This document shows, piece by piece, positions 46,350 to 56,602 of a stretch of 64,000 nucleotides of DNA (the stretch's first letter is position 1; each line of letters opens with the position of its first letter). Under the pieces are notes generated by a model that did no database searches, was not told the DNA's origin, and saw only the letters and a program-made list of their open reading frames with translations. Both the position numbers and the translations under genes were made by a program. Source of the stretch: Aestuariivita sp. (GTDB lineage Bacteria > Pseudomonadota > Alphaproteobacteria > Rhodobacterales > Rhodobacteraceae); the NCBI RefSeq assembly GCF_021404545.1, contig NZ_JAAWWD010000040.1, positions 1-64,000 on the forward strand, read 5' to 3'.

Positions 46350-46432
46350 TGAAGGTGATGGCGCCCAACGGCACATCATCTTCATACCTCCCTGTTGGAC
46401 TTCGGCCGAGCTTAGTGCTCGGCCTTTTTTTT
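46350..46432 (+). ncRNA. candidate small regulatory RNA, ~82 nt
   Basis: GAAGGTGATG (46351-46360) pairs with CATCATCTTC (46374-46383) with one G-U, forming a 10-bp stem over a 13-nt loop (GCGCCCAACGGCA). An unpaired ATACCTCCCTGTTGGAC follows, with an anti-Shine-Dalgarno-like CCTCCC (46387-46392); its GTTGG (46394-46398) can pair with CCAAC in the first loop. A strong terminator closes it: GGCCGAGC (46404-46411), TTAGT, GCTCGGCC, then eight T. A promoter-like pair sits just ahead. This hairpin/CU-rich linker/terminator layout is that of trans-acting sRNAs such as the alphaproteobacterial AbcR type. It could also be a processed 3' end of the LysR mRNA. Confidence 0.6.
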
Positions 46433-46441
46433 GGCGGTCGC

Positions 46442-47287
46442 TCAAGGCGCCCCAGAACACTCCAGCAAAACCGCAAGAAGATCGGCTTCGGGATCAGCGC
46501 GCAGAACCGTGCCATTGCGCCAGGCTATGGACAAAGCGCATTTTGCCGCCGCCCAACCCAACAGCCGTTCGCGCGGCACGTCGAACCCGCCTGCCCATTG
46601 CTCGGCCAGGCTGAGGATGCGGCGCGGATCGCGCACCAGATCCGGTTGATCCGCCGGGTGGCGGAACGCGTTGGCCAGCTCATAGGCCCTGTCACCGAAC
46701 AGACCCTTGGCATCAAAGGCCACATAGCCCCGCGCCGAGGCCCGGATATTGTCATGGTGCAGATCGCCATGCAGCGGGTGCATATCGACGGCCTTGGCCA
46801 TCAGCTCCGTGGCGACCCTCATGGCGCGTTGCATATCGTGGCGCAATTGAGGCGCGCAGTCGGCGGAAAAGGACAATCCCAAAAGCCCCTCGAACCAGGC
46901 ATGCAGCCGGGGCAATGGCTGTGATGTGGTCACCGGCGACCGGTGCAAATGGCACGCAACGCTCAGCAACTCTGTTGCGGCGCACGCATCCCGGCCCTGT
47001 CTGGACAGATCGCCCAGCGACGGCCCCTCTAGCCACTCCATCAAAAGCGCCGCCTGATCATGGTCGAAAACCCGCACGACCCCGTGACCGTCCCAGGCCT
47101 CCAGAACGGCGCGCCCGGCGGTCTCATTGCCCATATGGCCCCGCCAGTAGTGCTTGAGCGCGGCGACGCCACCCTGTCTGCGCCGCACTTTGAAGATCCG
47201 TGCAATCGCGGTCTCGGCGATCAGTGTCGGATCGCTGATCCGGAACCGGGTCAGCATCGCGTCCGGGATCAAATCTGGCAGCGGCAT
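46442..47287 (-). CDS. aminoglycoside/hydroxyurea phosphotransferase family kinase (APH(6)-like)
   Basis: 281-residue protein-kinase-like phosphotransferase. The nucleotide region (RIFKVRRRQGGVAALKHY) lies near residue 29, the catalytic Brenner motif LHGDLHHDNI near residue 171, and the metal-binding VAFDAKGLFGDRAYELANAF near residue 188, which matches the DxKG of streptomycin 6-kinases. Such genes are common chromosomal members whose natural substrate is often unknown; a resistance role is not implied. Convergent with the LysR/sRNA segment and divergent from purL. Confidence 0.85.
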   Translation of the reverse strand: MPLPDLIPDAMLTRFRISDPTLIAETAIARIFKVRRRQGGVAALKHYWRGHMGNETAGRAVLEAWDGHGVVRVFDHDQAALLMEWLEGPSLGDLSRQGRDACAATELLSVACHLHRSPVTTSQPLPRLHAWFEGLLGLSFSADCAPQLRHDMQRAMRVATELMAKAVDMHPLHGDLHHDNIRASARGYVAFDAKGLFGDRAYELANAFRHPADQPDLVRDPRRILSLAEQWAGGFDVPRERLLGWAAAKCALSIAWRNGTVLRADPEADLLAVLLECSGAP

Positions 47288-47413
47288 GCGCCTGCTTAAC
47301 AGGCCATCCCGCCTGGGAAAAGCGGCAAGGTTGCTGCCGCGCGATCCCCCTCTTTCCCCCGTCCGCGTAAGCCGCTAAAGACAGCGGCAACTGCCAAGGG
47401 GGACGACTGAGAC

Positions 47414-49573
<2,160 letters not shown>

Positions 49574-49641
49574 CCCCGTCTTGCCTTAAACCTACGGGCA
49601 GATTACATCATTAATCCAAGCCAAGGACCGGAGCACAGATC

Positions 49642-49878
49642 ATGCCTATGCACGCCCGACAAATCGAAGACCTGCTTCGCGAAAGCTTTCCCAACGCCCG
49701 GATCGTGGTCGAGGGCGAGGACGGTGTGCATATGTCCGCCATGGTCGTCGATGAGAGCTTTCGTGGCAAGAATCGGGTGCAGCAACAGCGCGCCGTTTAC
49801 GCCGCGCTCAAAGGCAAGATGGACGGCCCCAGCGGGGAGTTGCACGCGCTGGCTCTGACCACCCGGGTTCCGGACTAG
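49642..49878 (+). CDS. BolA family protein
   Basis: 78-residue BolA/IbaG-type protein, which binds CGFS glutaredoxins through a shared [2Fe-2S] cluster and acts in Fe-S and iron regulation. MPMHARQIEDLLRESFPNAR, DGVHMSAMVVDESFRGKN and the C-terminal ELHALALTTR are the BolA fold elements; the conserved invariant His is in GELHALAL. Next to a monothiol glutaredoxin (50125) with which it likely forms a complex. Confidence 0.93.
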   Translation: MPMHARQIEDLLRESFPNARIVVEGEDGVHMSAMVVDESFRGKNRVQQQRAVYAALKGKMDGPSGELHALALTTRVPD

Positions 49879-49882
49879 ATCC

Positions 49883-50128
49883 GTGGATATCGTCGCCATC
49901 ACGCTGCTGTCACTCGCGATCGCCCTGGTCGCGGTGATCACTGGCGCAGTGGCGTTGAAACGCACAAAAGGCACCGAGCGCGGCAGCCTTCCGGGCGAGG
50001 GCGATCACGTGATCGAGGCCGATTACAGCTCGGGCGCGGGCGGGGGCGGGCATGCCACCACCTACACCATCCCACGCGATCCACAGGAATACGCAAAAAG
50101 ATTCGTCCCAAGGGAGAAACGGAAATGA
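49883..50128 (+). CDS. small membrane protein between bolA and grxD, unknown function
   Basis: 81 residues, starting at GTG 49883, 4 bp after the bolA stop and overlapping grxD by 4 bp, so it is translated as part of this operon. One N-terminal membrane helix ([20 protein letters not shown], residues 3-22) precedes a cytoplasmic tail with a Gly-rich stretch ([14 protein letters not shown]) and a basic end ([10 protein letters not shown]). I recognise no domain. Its tight placement between two interacting proteins suggests a linked role. Confidence 0.75.
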   Translation: MDIVAITLLSLAIALVAVITGAVALKRTKGTERGSLPGEGDHVIEADYSSGAGGGGHATTYTIPRDPQEYAKRFVPREKRK

Positions 50129-50487
50129 CTGACGCATCCACCCAGATCAAAGAAACCATTACCGCCAATGATGTGGTGCTGTTCATGAAAGGCACCAAAT
50201 CCATGCCGCAATGCGGCTTTTCCAGCCGGGTCGCGGGCGTTCTGAACTACATGGGCGTCGAATTTGCCGATGTGAACGTGCTCAGCGACGATGGCATCCG
50301 CCAGGGGATCAAGGATTTCTCCGACTGGCCGACCATCCCGCAGCTCTATGTCAAGGGCGAGTTTGTCGGCGGCTGCGATATCATCACCGAGATGACGCTG
50401 TCGGGCGAGCTCGACACGCTCTTTGAAGAAAACGGCGTGACCTATGACAAGGACGCCGCCGACAAGATCCGCGAAGCCAACGGCTGA
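50125..50487 (+). CDS. grxD: monothiol glutaredoxin (Grx4/GrxD type)
   Basis: 120-residue CGFS glutaredoxin that carries [2Fe-2S] clusters. The active-site CGFS is at residues 30-33 ([14 protein letters not shown]). The glutathione- and cluster-binding segments are [20 protein letters not shown] near residue 68. Overlaps the small upstream membrane-protein gene by 4 bp. It is followed by a GC-rich hairpin (50499-50521) with no T-run. Confidence 0.96.
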   Translation: MTDASTQIKETITANDVVLFMKGTKSMPQCGFSSRVAGVLNYMGVEFADVNVLSDDGIRQGIKDFSDWPTIPQLYVKGEFVGGCDIITEMTLSGELDTLFEENGVTYDKDAADKIREANG

Positions 50488-50880
50488 TCGGACCGATCCC
50501 GCGCCGCGCTCAGCGGCGCGGCCACAGATCGGCAGCCAGCAAGAGGGCCCTCTGCGCAGGCCAAGGCGCGCTTCAGGCAGGCAAGCTTGCCAAAATGGCG
50601 GACCTCTCCTTCACATCCCGGCCGGCGATCGTTCGACGGGTCGGCGAAGATAGACCGTAGGGCGGTGGATACCCTCACCTGAACTTCGGACGCGGATCTG
50701 CCACAAACAACGCCCGGCCCGCCATCGGATCTGCGCGAACCTGACCGCCCTGCCCCCCTGCGGGCCAAGAAGGGACAACACCAGCACGACGCAAACCTTA
50801 CCGGGTGCTGTCTGACAGGCCGGGCCGCGCGCATCTGCGCGCCAAATCAATCCTGTGCGCGCAAAGCGCGCTCAATTGGA
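50488..50880. other. intergenic region, no gene supported
   Basis: About 390 bp after grxD. It holds a GC-rich hairpin just after the grxD stop (CCGCGCCGC/GCGGCGCGG, 50499-50521), a tandem pair of GCGCGC hairpins (50827-50842, 50857-50871) and, at its end, copy 3 of the dispersed repeat. Short open frames here show no coding features. Confidence 0.6.
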
Positions 50881-50884
50881 TCAC
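50857..50884. repeat. dispersed hairpin repeat, copy 3
   Basis: GCGCGC (50857-50862), AAA, GCGCGC (50866-50871), then T and CAATTGGATCAC (50873-50884). On the minus strand its TGA is the stop codon of the decayed SDR gene, so the hairpin follows directly behind that gene. Confidence 0.65.
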
Positions 50885-51540
50885 ACCGACGCGGTCACCC
50901 CGCCGTCGATCCGCCAGGTCTGCCCTGTTACATAAATCCCTTCTGCGACCAGCCAGCCGACAAGCGGGCTCCCCTCATCGGTGTGCCCTTATCGGCCCAT
51001 TGCGATCCGCGCCCGGCGATCCTCCGTCTCCGGCAAGGGTGTCGATGAAACCGGGCAGCACAGTGTTCATCCGCATATTCTCGGCGGCATATCTCTCGGG
51101 ATAGAGCCTGGAAAAGGCTGCAAGACCCGCCCGAAACACGCCCGCTGTCGGGAACGGCGGGTCTGGCTCGAACGCCGCGGAGGCCGAGACGTTACTGATC
51201 GCTCCGCAGCTCTGGGCAATCAGGATCGGGGGGACGATCCGCGATGGGCGCACCACGTTCATCAAATAGACCTCCACCCCGTCATGCCAGTCCTCATCGG
51301 AGATATTCAGGATCGGGCCCTTTGGCCCGTGACCCGCGGTATTGACCAGAACGTCGATTCGCACCCAGGCCTCCATCGCGCCATCCAAAAGAGCCCACGG
51401 ATCCAGGTTCGAGCCGGTCACCCCGATCCCGCCCAGATCCCTGGCCAGGGCCTCTCCCTTGCCTGACGAGGACGGAACGGCCCGCTCATGGCCATCTGCC
51501 GCCAGCCGCCGCCCCCATGCCCCTGCGGACGGCGCGCGCG
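50881..51540 (-). pseudogene. decayed short-chain dehydrogenase/reductase gene
   Basis: SDR remnant. The middle reads well: IDVLVNTAGHGPKGPILNIS, SGAISNVSASAAFEPDPPFP, then LYPERYAAENMRMNTVLPGF. Near residue PGFIDTL (about 51045) one extra G shifts the frame: the continuation PETEDRRARIAMGR then hits TAA where homologues have Tyr, followed by VGWLVAEGIYVTGQTWRIDG and the stop at 50881. The N-terminal GxxxGxG Rossmann region upstream of 51420 is scrambled or deleted. The catalytic Tyr-Lys pair is not intact either (ASAAFEPDPPFPTAGVF). Divergent from a LysR pseudogene. Confidence 0.85.
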
Positions 51541-51579
51541 GCAGTCTTGCTATGAAGTGACTGTAGAAAAACCGTTGTC

Positions 51580-52459
51580 ATGACACAGGCTCCGTTGCCC
51601 CCGCTCAACGCCCTGCATGCGTTCGAGGCAGTGCCGCGTCTTTTGAATGTCCGGGCCGCAGCGGAAGAGCTGGGTGTCAGCCAAAGCGCGATTGCTCAGC
51701 AAACCCGGCTGTTGGAAGGACATTTGGGACTGCGCCTTTTTCACCGTCATCCGCGCGGGGTCACGCTCACCGACGCCGCGCGCGCCTGTCATCTGGCGGT
51801 GGGCGAAAGCCTGGGCGCATTGCGTCGCGGCACCGCGTCCGGCGCCGACCGGTGTAACCATCAGCGTCACGCCCAGCTCTGCCGCCAAATGGCTGATCCC
51901 GCGCCTGCCTGAAATGACCGCCGCTCTGCCCGGGATCGACCTGCACGTGGAGGCAACCGATCGCGTGACCGGATGTCACGGCGATGGCATCGATCTGGCG
52001 GTCCGGCAGGGTCAGGGACCGTTCCCGGCCTCACTTACCGCTACGCGGCTCTTTCGCACGGAGGTAATCGCGCTCTGCGCTCCGATCCTGATGCCGCCCG
52101 GAGCGGACCGGATGCCGCGCGATCTGTTTCTAAACCACACCCGCCTGCATGACAGCCATGAGTTGCAGGATCGTTATCTGGAGCTGGCGTTCGGTGCCGA
52201 CACCGCCGAAAACCGCGCCGCATCGCTGCATTTCAGCTGGACGGCGCTGTGTCTGGATGCGGCGCAGGCAGGTCACCGGATCGCACTTGCCGCTCGGTTC
52301 CTGGTTGCGCGCGATCTCAGGGACGGCCGCCTGGTCCAGGCGCGACCGGATCGGCTGGAGATATCGGACGGGTTCCACCTTCTTGCGCCACGCCGTCTTG
52401 GCGCGTCCGCCCGCGCCTTGGCCCAATGGCTCAACGGTCAGGCAGAGTCCGGTGTTTGA
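51580..52459 (+). pseudogene. frameshifted LysR family regulator
   Basis: The N-terminal HTH is in one frame (LNALHAFEAVPRLLNVRAAA, LGVSQSAIAQQTRLLEGHLG) to about 51835; the effector domain continues in another (RPAPTGVTISVTPSSAAKWL, IPRLPEMTAALPGIDLHVEA, ...FHLLAPRRLGASARALAQWL). The shift falls near the GTASGAD / APRPAPT boundary, around 51820-51845. Otherwise the full ~290-residue gene is present, so this is a single-frameshift pseudogene, unless it is a sequencing error. Its 3' end overlaps convergent zapA by 22 bp. Confidence 0.8.
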
Positions 52460-52854
52460 TCATCCCCTGCCTTTTCCTCCAATGACGCGGCCAGCGCCTC
52501 GGCGCGCGCGGCCAGCTCGGCCAGCGTGTCGGTGACGCTGTCGGGCACCACCGGCACTTCGATCCGCTCGGGCTCCGGCGCGGGCATGGCCTTGAGGTTG
52601 TCGATCTCGGCCTCCCGCTCGGCCAGTTTGGCTTCCACGACCTTGATCTTGTCCTCGACCGCTGCGGTCTTGTCGGCCAGCATCAGACCTGCCATCAGCA
52701 GCATCCGCGCCTCGGGCATGCGGCCGATCTGATCGGAGAGCACCTGCGCCTCGTCATCCAGCATCTTGGCGGCTGAGTGCAGGTATTGCTCTTCACCCTC
52801 CTGGCAGGCGACCTCGAAGCCGCGGCCGCCGATATGAATGGTCACTTCGGGCAT
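52438..52854 (-). CDS. zapA: cell division protein ZapA
   Basis: 138-residue FtsZ-ring stabiliser. The N-terminal ZapA domain is clear: MPEVTIHIGGRGFEVACQEG, EEQYLHSAAKMLDDEAQVLS and RMLLMAGLMLADK (~residues 1-65), followed by a coiled coil (TAAVEDKIKVVEAKLAEREA) and a Pro/Glu-rich tail. It starts one base within the stop (TGATG) of the upstream coiled-coil gene, so the pair is coupled. Confidence 0.93.
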   Translation of the reverse strand: MPEVTIHIGGRGFEVACQEGEEQYLHSAAKMLDDEAQVLSDQIGRMPEARMLLMAGLMLADKTAAVEDKIKVVEAKLAEREAEIDNLKAMPAPEPERIEVPVVPDSVTDTLAELAARAEALAASLEEKAGDDQTPDSA

Positions 52855-53357
52855 CAGACCTCCTCCCCGTCTGGCAGATCGCGCACATTCTCCAAAAGCG
52901 GCACCAGTTGATCCATGATGGCACTTGCCTCGGCCACATCGGCGGCGCGTTCGGCGCGCAGCCCTTCCAGCTCGGCCAGCATCGCGCTATTGATCAGATG
53001 CGGCTCGCCCACCCCGGCCTCATTGGCCTCGCGCAGAGCCGCGTTGCTGTCGCGCAATTGTTGATTGGCCTTGCGCAGCCGCTGCAATTCGCGGTCCAGA
53101 TCGGCCAGTTTCTCGGGATCGGGCCCGGCCGCCTGGGCCGTGGCCTCGGCCAGTTCCGCCGCATGGGCGGCTTTCAGCTTTTTGATGCGCTCTTCGAGCT
53201 GGGCTGTGACCAGCTTCTCTTCATCGAGTGCCTGGCGCAGCGCCTCTATCGCATCCGTATCGACGACCGGAGGGGCGCTTTGCAACGCCTCCGCCCCCTG
53301 GCCGATCCGCTCCATCGCGGCCATGATCCGGCGTTGCAGCTCGTCTATCTCGCTCAT
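52854..53357 (-). CDS. coiled-coil protein encoded with zapA, unknown function
   Basis: 167 residues from ATG 53357, preceded by AAAGGACAGGGC; a longer frame from 53408 adds an unlikely tail. Almost entirely helical: IDELQRRIMAAMERIGQGAE, EEKLVTAQLEERIKKLKAAH, LADLDRELQRLRKANQQLRD and ELEGLRAERAADVAEASAIM, with heptad spacing suggesting one long coiled coil. No known domain. The one-base overlap with zapA points to a division role, perhaps a ZapA partner, but that is inference. Confidence 0.75.
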   Translation of the reverse strand: MSEIDELQRRIMAAMERIGQGAEALQSAPPVVDTDAIEALRQALDEEKLVTAQLEERIKKLKAAHAAELAEATAQAAGPDPEKLADLDRELQRLRKANQQLRDSNAALREANEAGVGEPHLINSAMLAELEGLRAERAADVAEASAIMDQLVPLLENVRDLPDGEEV

Positions 53358-53605
53358 GCCCTGTCCTTTGTGCCCCTGGATGGTCCTGTTCATCGGATTT
53401 CCGCGCACCGTCGGGTCGAATCATACCCCACGCCACGCTGGTCGCAGTTTACTCAATGCATACAGGAAATGCGCCCCCTTTGCTTTCAAGGGTTTGAATG
53501 GCGCGGCTCATCCAGTCCATGAGCCGGGCGCCGCGAGGGCGCTTGATCTTTGGCCTGCGGCTGATATGCAGCGCCAAGCTTGCCCTCTGCCAAAGGAAGA
53601 CCCCC

Positions 53606-55627
53606 GTGGACCTGACCGCCCTGCGCACTGAAAACCCCGATCACTGGTTCAAAGCCACCGCCATCCGCGCGCTGACGCTCGATGCGGTGGCCGCCGCCAA
53701 GTCCGGTCATTCCGGGATGCCGATGGGCATGGCCGATGTGGCCACCGTTCTTTATGGCAAACACCTGAAATTCGACGCTTCAGCGCCCGACTGGCCGGAC
53801 CGGGACCGGTTCATCCTGTCGGCCGGGCACGGATCCATGCTGCTCTATTCCCTGCTGCACCTGACCGGGTATGCGGATATGACGCTCCAGCAGCTCAAGG
53901 ATTTCCGGCAATGGGGTGCCTGTACCGCCGGCCACCCCGAATTTGGCCATGCCAAGGGGATCGAGACAACAACCGGACCCTTGGGTCAGGGCATCGCCAA
54001 TGCCGTAGGTTTTGCAATGGCCGAAGAGATCCAGCGTGCCCAGTACGGGCGCAAGATCGTCGATCACCACACCTATGTGATCGCGGGCGACGGCTGTTTG
54101 ATGGAAGGTGTCAGCCAGGAGGCGATCGCGCTGGCCGGACGGCAGGAGTTGTCAAAGCTCATCGTTTTTTGGGACAATAACAACATCACCATCGACGGTA
54201 CCGTCGATATCGCGGATCGCACCGATCAGGTGGCGCGGTTCCGGGCCTCGGGCTGGCATGTGCAGGAAATCGACGGTCATGATCCGGCAGCGATTGATGC
54301 CGCCATAACGGCGGCCAAGACGACCCCGCAGCCCAGCATGATTGCCTGCAAGACCCATATCGCGCTGGGTCACGCGGCCCAGGACACCGCAAAAGGCCAT
54401 GGGGCGCTGACCGATCCGGCTCAGCTCCTGGAGGCCAAGGCGGCCTATGGCTGGACCTGGGGACCGTTTGAGGTGCCCGACGACGTCAAAGCCGACTGGG
54501 AAGAGATCGGCCGCCGGGGCGCTGCCGCCCGCAGCGACTGGGAGGCGCGCTTTGCCACGCTTTCGGCCAGTCGCCAGGCGCAGTTTACCCGCGTTTACGC
54601 GCGCGAGGTGCCCAAGCGCCTCTCGGCCACGATCCGCGCGCTGAAAAAGCAGATGAGCGAGAGCGCCCCGAAACTGGCCACCCGCGCCAGTTCGGAAAAG
54701 GTGCTGGAGGTCGTCAACCCGATCCTGCCCGAAACCGTGGGCGGCTCGGCCGATCTGACCGGCTCGAACAACACCAAGACCGGCGATTTAGGCATCTTCA
54801 CGCCCGAGACGCGCAAGGGCCGCTATGTGCATTACGGCGTGCGAGAGCATGGCATGGCGGCGGCGATGAACGGCATGGCGCTGCATGGCGGGGTGCGCCC
54901 CTATGGCGGCACGTTCATGTGTTTCACCGATTATGCGCGCCCGTCGATGCGTCTGGCCGCGCTGATGAAGATCCCGACGGTCTTTGTGATGACCCATGAC
55001 AGCATCGGCCTGGGCGAGGATGGCCCGACCCACCAACCGGTGGAGCATCTGGCGATGCTGCGCGCCACGCCGAATATGCACGTGTTCCGCCCCGCCGACA
55101 GCATTGAGACGGCAGAAGCGTGGGAGCTGGCGCTGACCTCCAAGCAAACGCCGTCGGTTCTGTCGTTGACGCGCCAGGGCGTGCCCACGGTGCGCACCGA
55201 GCACAAGACCAAGAACCTGACCGCGCAAGGCGGCTATGTCCTCAAGGACGCCGAGGCCAAGCGTCAGGCGATCCTGATGGCGACGGGGTCCGAAGTGTCG
55301 ATTGCCATGGCTGCGCGCGCGCTGCTGGAGGCCGAGGGGATCGGGACCCGCGTCGTCTCCATGCCCTGCTGGGAACTGTTTGAGGAGCAGGGCGAGGCGT
55401 ATCGCAGACGCGTGTTGCCCGCAGGCCCCGTGCGGGTCGCCATCGAGGCCGGCGTGCGCTTTGGCTGGGATCGTTGGCTTTATGGCGAGCGGGGACGGCG
55501 CGAAAAGGGCAGCTTTGTCGGCATGCATGATTTCGGCGCCTCGGCGCCGGCGGACGTGCTTTACAACGAGTTCGGCATCACACCGGAGGCCACTGTCGCG
55601 GCGGTGAAAGAGCTGCTCGGGCTCTGA
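53606..55627 (+). CDS. tkt: transketolase
   Basis: Thiamine-diphosphate enzyme linking the pentose phosphate pathway or Calvin cycle to glycolysis. 673 residues from GTG 53606, chosen because a Shine-Dalgarno (AAAGGAAG) precedes it and because homologues begin with the [13 protein letters not shown]-type sequence; an upstream ATG at 53498 would add 36 unrelated residues. ThDP motif [13 protein letters not shown] ... DNNN near residues 158-190; the substrate segment [19 protein letters not shown] is near 33, and [18 protein letters not shown] near 413. Downstream, gap is ~2.1 kb away. Confidence 0.95.
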   Translation: MDLTALRTENPDHWFKATAIRALTLDAVAAAKSGHSGMPMGMADVATVLYGKHLKFDASAPDWPDRDRFILSAGHGSMLLYSLLHLTGYADMTLQQLKDFRQWGACTAGHPEFGHAKGIETTTGPLGQGIANAVGFAMAEEIQRAQYGRKIVDHHTYVIAGDGCLMEGVSQEAIALAGRQELSKLIVFWDNNNITIDGTVDIADRTDQVARFRASGWHVQEIDGHDPAAIDAAITAAKTTPQPSMIACKTHIALGHAAQDTAKGHGALTDPAQLLEAKAAYGWTWGPFEVPDDVKADWEEIGRRGAAARSDWEARFATLSASRQAQFTRVYAREVPKRLSATIRALKKQMSESAPKLATRASSEKVLEVVNPILPETVGGSADLTGSNNTKTGDLGIFTPETRKGRYVHYGVREHGMAAAMNGMALHGGVRPYGGTFMCFTDYARPSMRLAALMKIPTVFVMTHDSIGLGEDGPTHQPVEHLAMLRATPNMHVFRPADSIETAEAWELALTSKQTPSVLSLTRQGVPTVRTEHKTKNLTAQGGYVLKDAEAKRQAILMATGSEVSIAMAARALLEAEGIGTRVVSMPCWELFEEQGEAYRRRVLPAGPVRVAIEAGVRFGWDRWLYGERGRREKGSFVGMHDFGASAPADVLYNEFGITPEATVAAVKELLGL

Positions 55628-55630
55628 GTT

Positions 55631-56329
55631 TCAGCCCGAAAGAGCCGCGCTTGGATCGCTCCAGCCGTTCTGCTCCAGCCAGAGTGCCCTCAACGTGGCG
55701 CTTTGGCCCTGAAACCGCGCCTCCAGTACCTCGCAGCCCAGTATGCGGTCCGTGCGAAAATGGCGCAGCCCGTCGCGCAGCTCGCACCAGGCGCCCAGCA
55801 TCACACATTCCAGATGATAGATCAGCGCGACAGGCCGTATGTCGCGCGTGGTCTCGTGCCCCTTGTCGTCGCGGTAAGTGAGGCGCAGCTTGCGCTCTTC
55901 GCGGACGGCCTGGCGCAGCAGCGACATCGGCACGCAGCCCTTGTCGGGATCGTCCAGCGGCGCCCCCCAGGGTGCGACCTGCAACCAATCCGCCGGGTCG
56001 TGCAGCGCCTCGATCTTGGCGCAGATGCGGCGCGCGGCGCGTTGCAACGCGATATCGCCCGTCCGGGTCAGCATCGACAGGCCGACCCACAGCGCTTCTA
56101 CCTCTTCGCGGTCGAAATTCAGCGGCGGCAGGTCATAGCCCCGGCGCATCATGTATCCGACACCCGACTCACCTTCGATCGGGGTCCGCATCGCCTGCAA
56201 CGCGGCGATATCGCGATAGATCGTGCGGGTCGAAACCTCCAGCTTGGCGCCCAGATCCTCTGCCCGCAGCGGCTGGTCCGCGGCGCGCAACAACTGGATG
56301 ATTTCAAACAGACGATTTGAGCGGTGCAT
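55631..56329 (-). CDS. YafY-type HTH regulator with WYL domain
   Basis: 232-residue regulator from ATG 56329 (MHRSNRLFEIIQLLR). The N-terminal HTH_11 domain is clear: RAEDLGAKLEVSTRTIYRDI near residue 23. After the linker the WYL domain follows: KLRLTYRDDKGHETTRDIRP, VALIYHLECVMLGAWCELRD and LRHFRTDRILGCEVLEARF. The usual W-Y-L residues are degenerate. Divergent from the 56-residue gene across ~100 bp. WYL regulators bind small ligands or nucleic acids. Confidence 0.88.
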   Translation of the reverse strand: MHRSNRLFEIIQLLRAADQPLRAEDLGAKLEVSTRTIYRDIAALQAMRTPIEGESGVGYMMRRGYDLPPLNFDREEVEALWVGLSMLTRTGDIALQRAARRICAKIEALHDPADWLQVAPWGAPLDDPDKGCVPMSLLRQAVREERKLRLTYRDDKGHETTRDIRPVALIYHLECVMLGAWCELRDGLRHFRTDRILGCEVLEARFQGQSATLRALWLEQNGWSDPSAALSG

Positions 56330-56431
56330 TACAAAACTCCCTGACGCTGCTGACACGTTAACACACGCCCCTGACACCTGTCTGTCAGGGGGGATGTGGT
56401 CTTCTCAGCCCACGACACAGAGGAGAGCACA

Positions 56432-56602
56432 ATGTCTTACTATGATAACGCCGTCTTGATGAAACTGCGGCTTGGCCTGTGGGAACCTCAGCACACGCCG
56501 AAACCCTACGAGATCGAGGCCGAGTTGCTGGCGCAGGTCAGCGACACGGGCCCCAAACCGCGACAAAGGCGCCTCGGGGGTCTGTGGCGGTGGGCGCGCT
56601 GA
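56432..56602 (+). CDS. 56-residue protein, unknown function
   Basis: MSYYDNAVLMKLRLGLWEPQ at the start, preceded by AGAGGAGAG (a good Shine-Dalgarno, 56421-56429) and starting at ATG 56432. The C-terminus is basic (KPRQRRLGGLWRWAR). No signal peptide or domain. The gene is divergent from the WYL regulator, which may control it, and meets the convergent DUF808 gene at its stop. Support comes mainly from the RBS and context. Confidence 0.55.
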   Translation: MSYYDNAVLMKLRLGLWEPQHTPKPYEIEAELLAQVSDTGPKPRQRRLGGLWRWAR

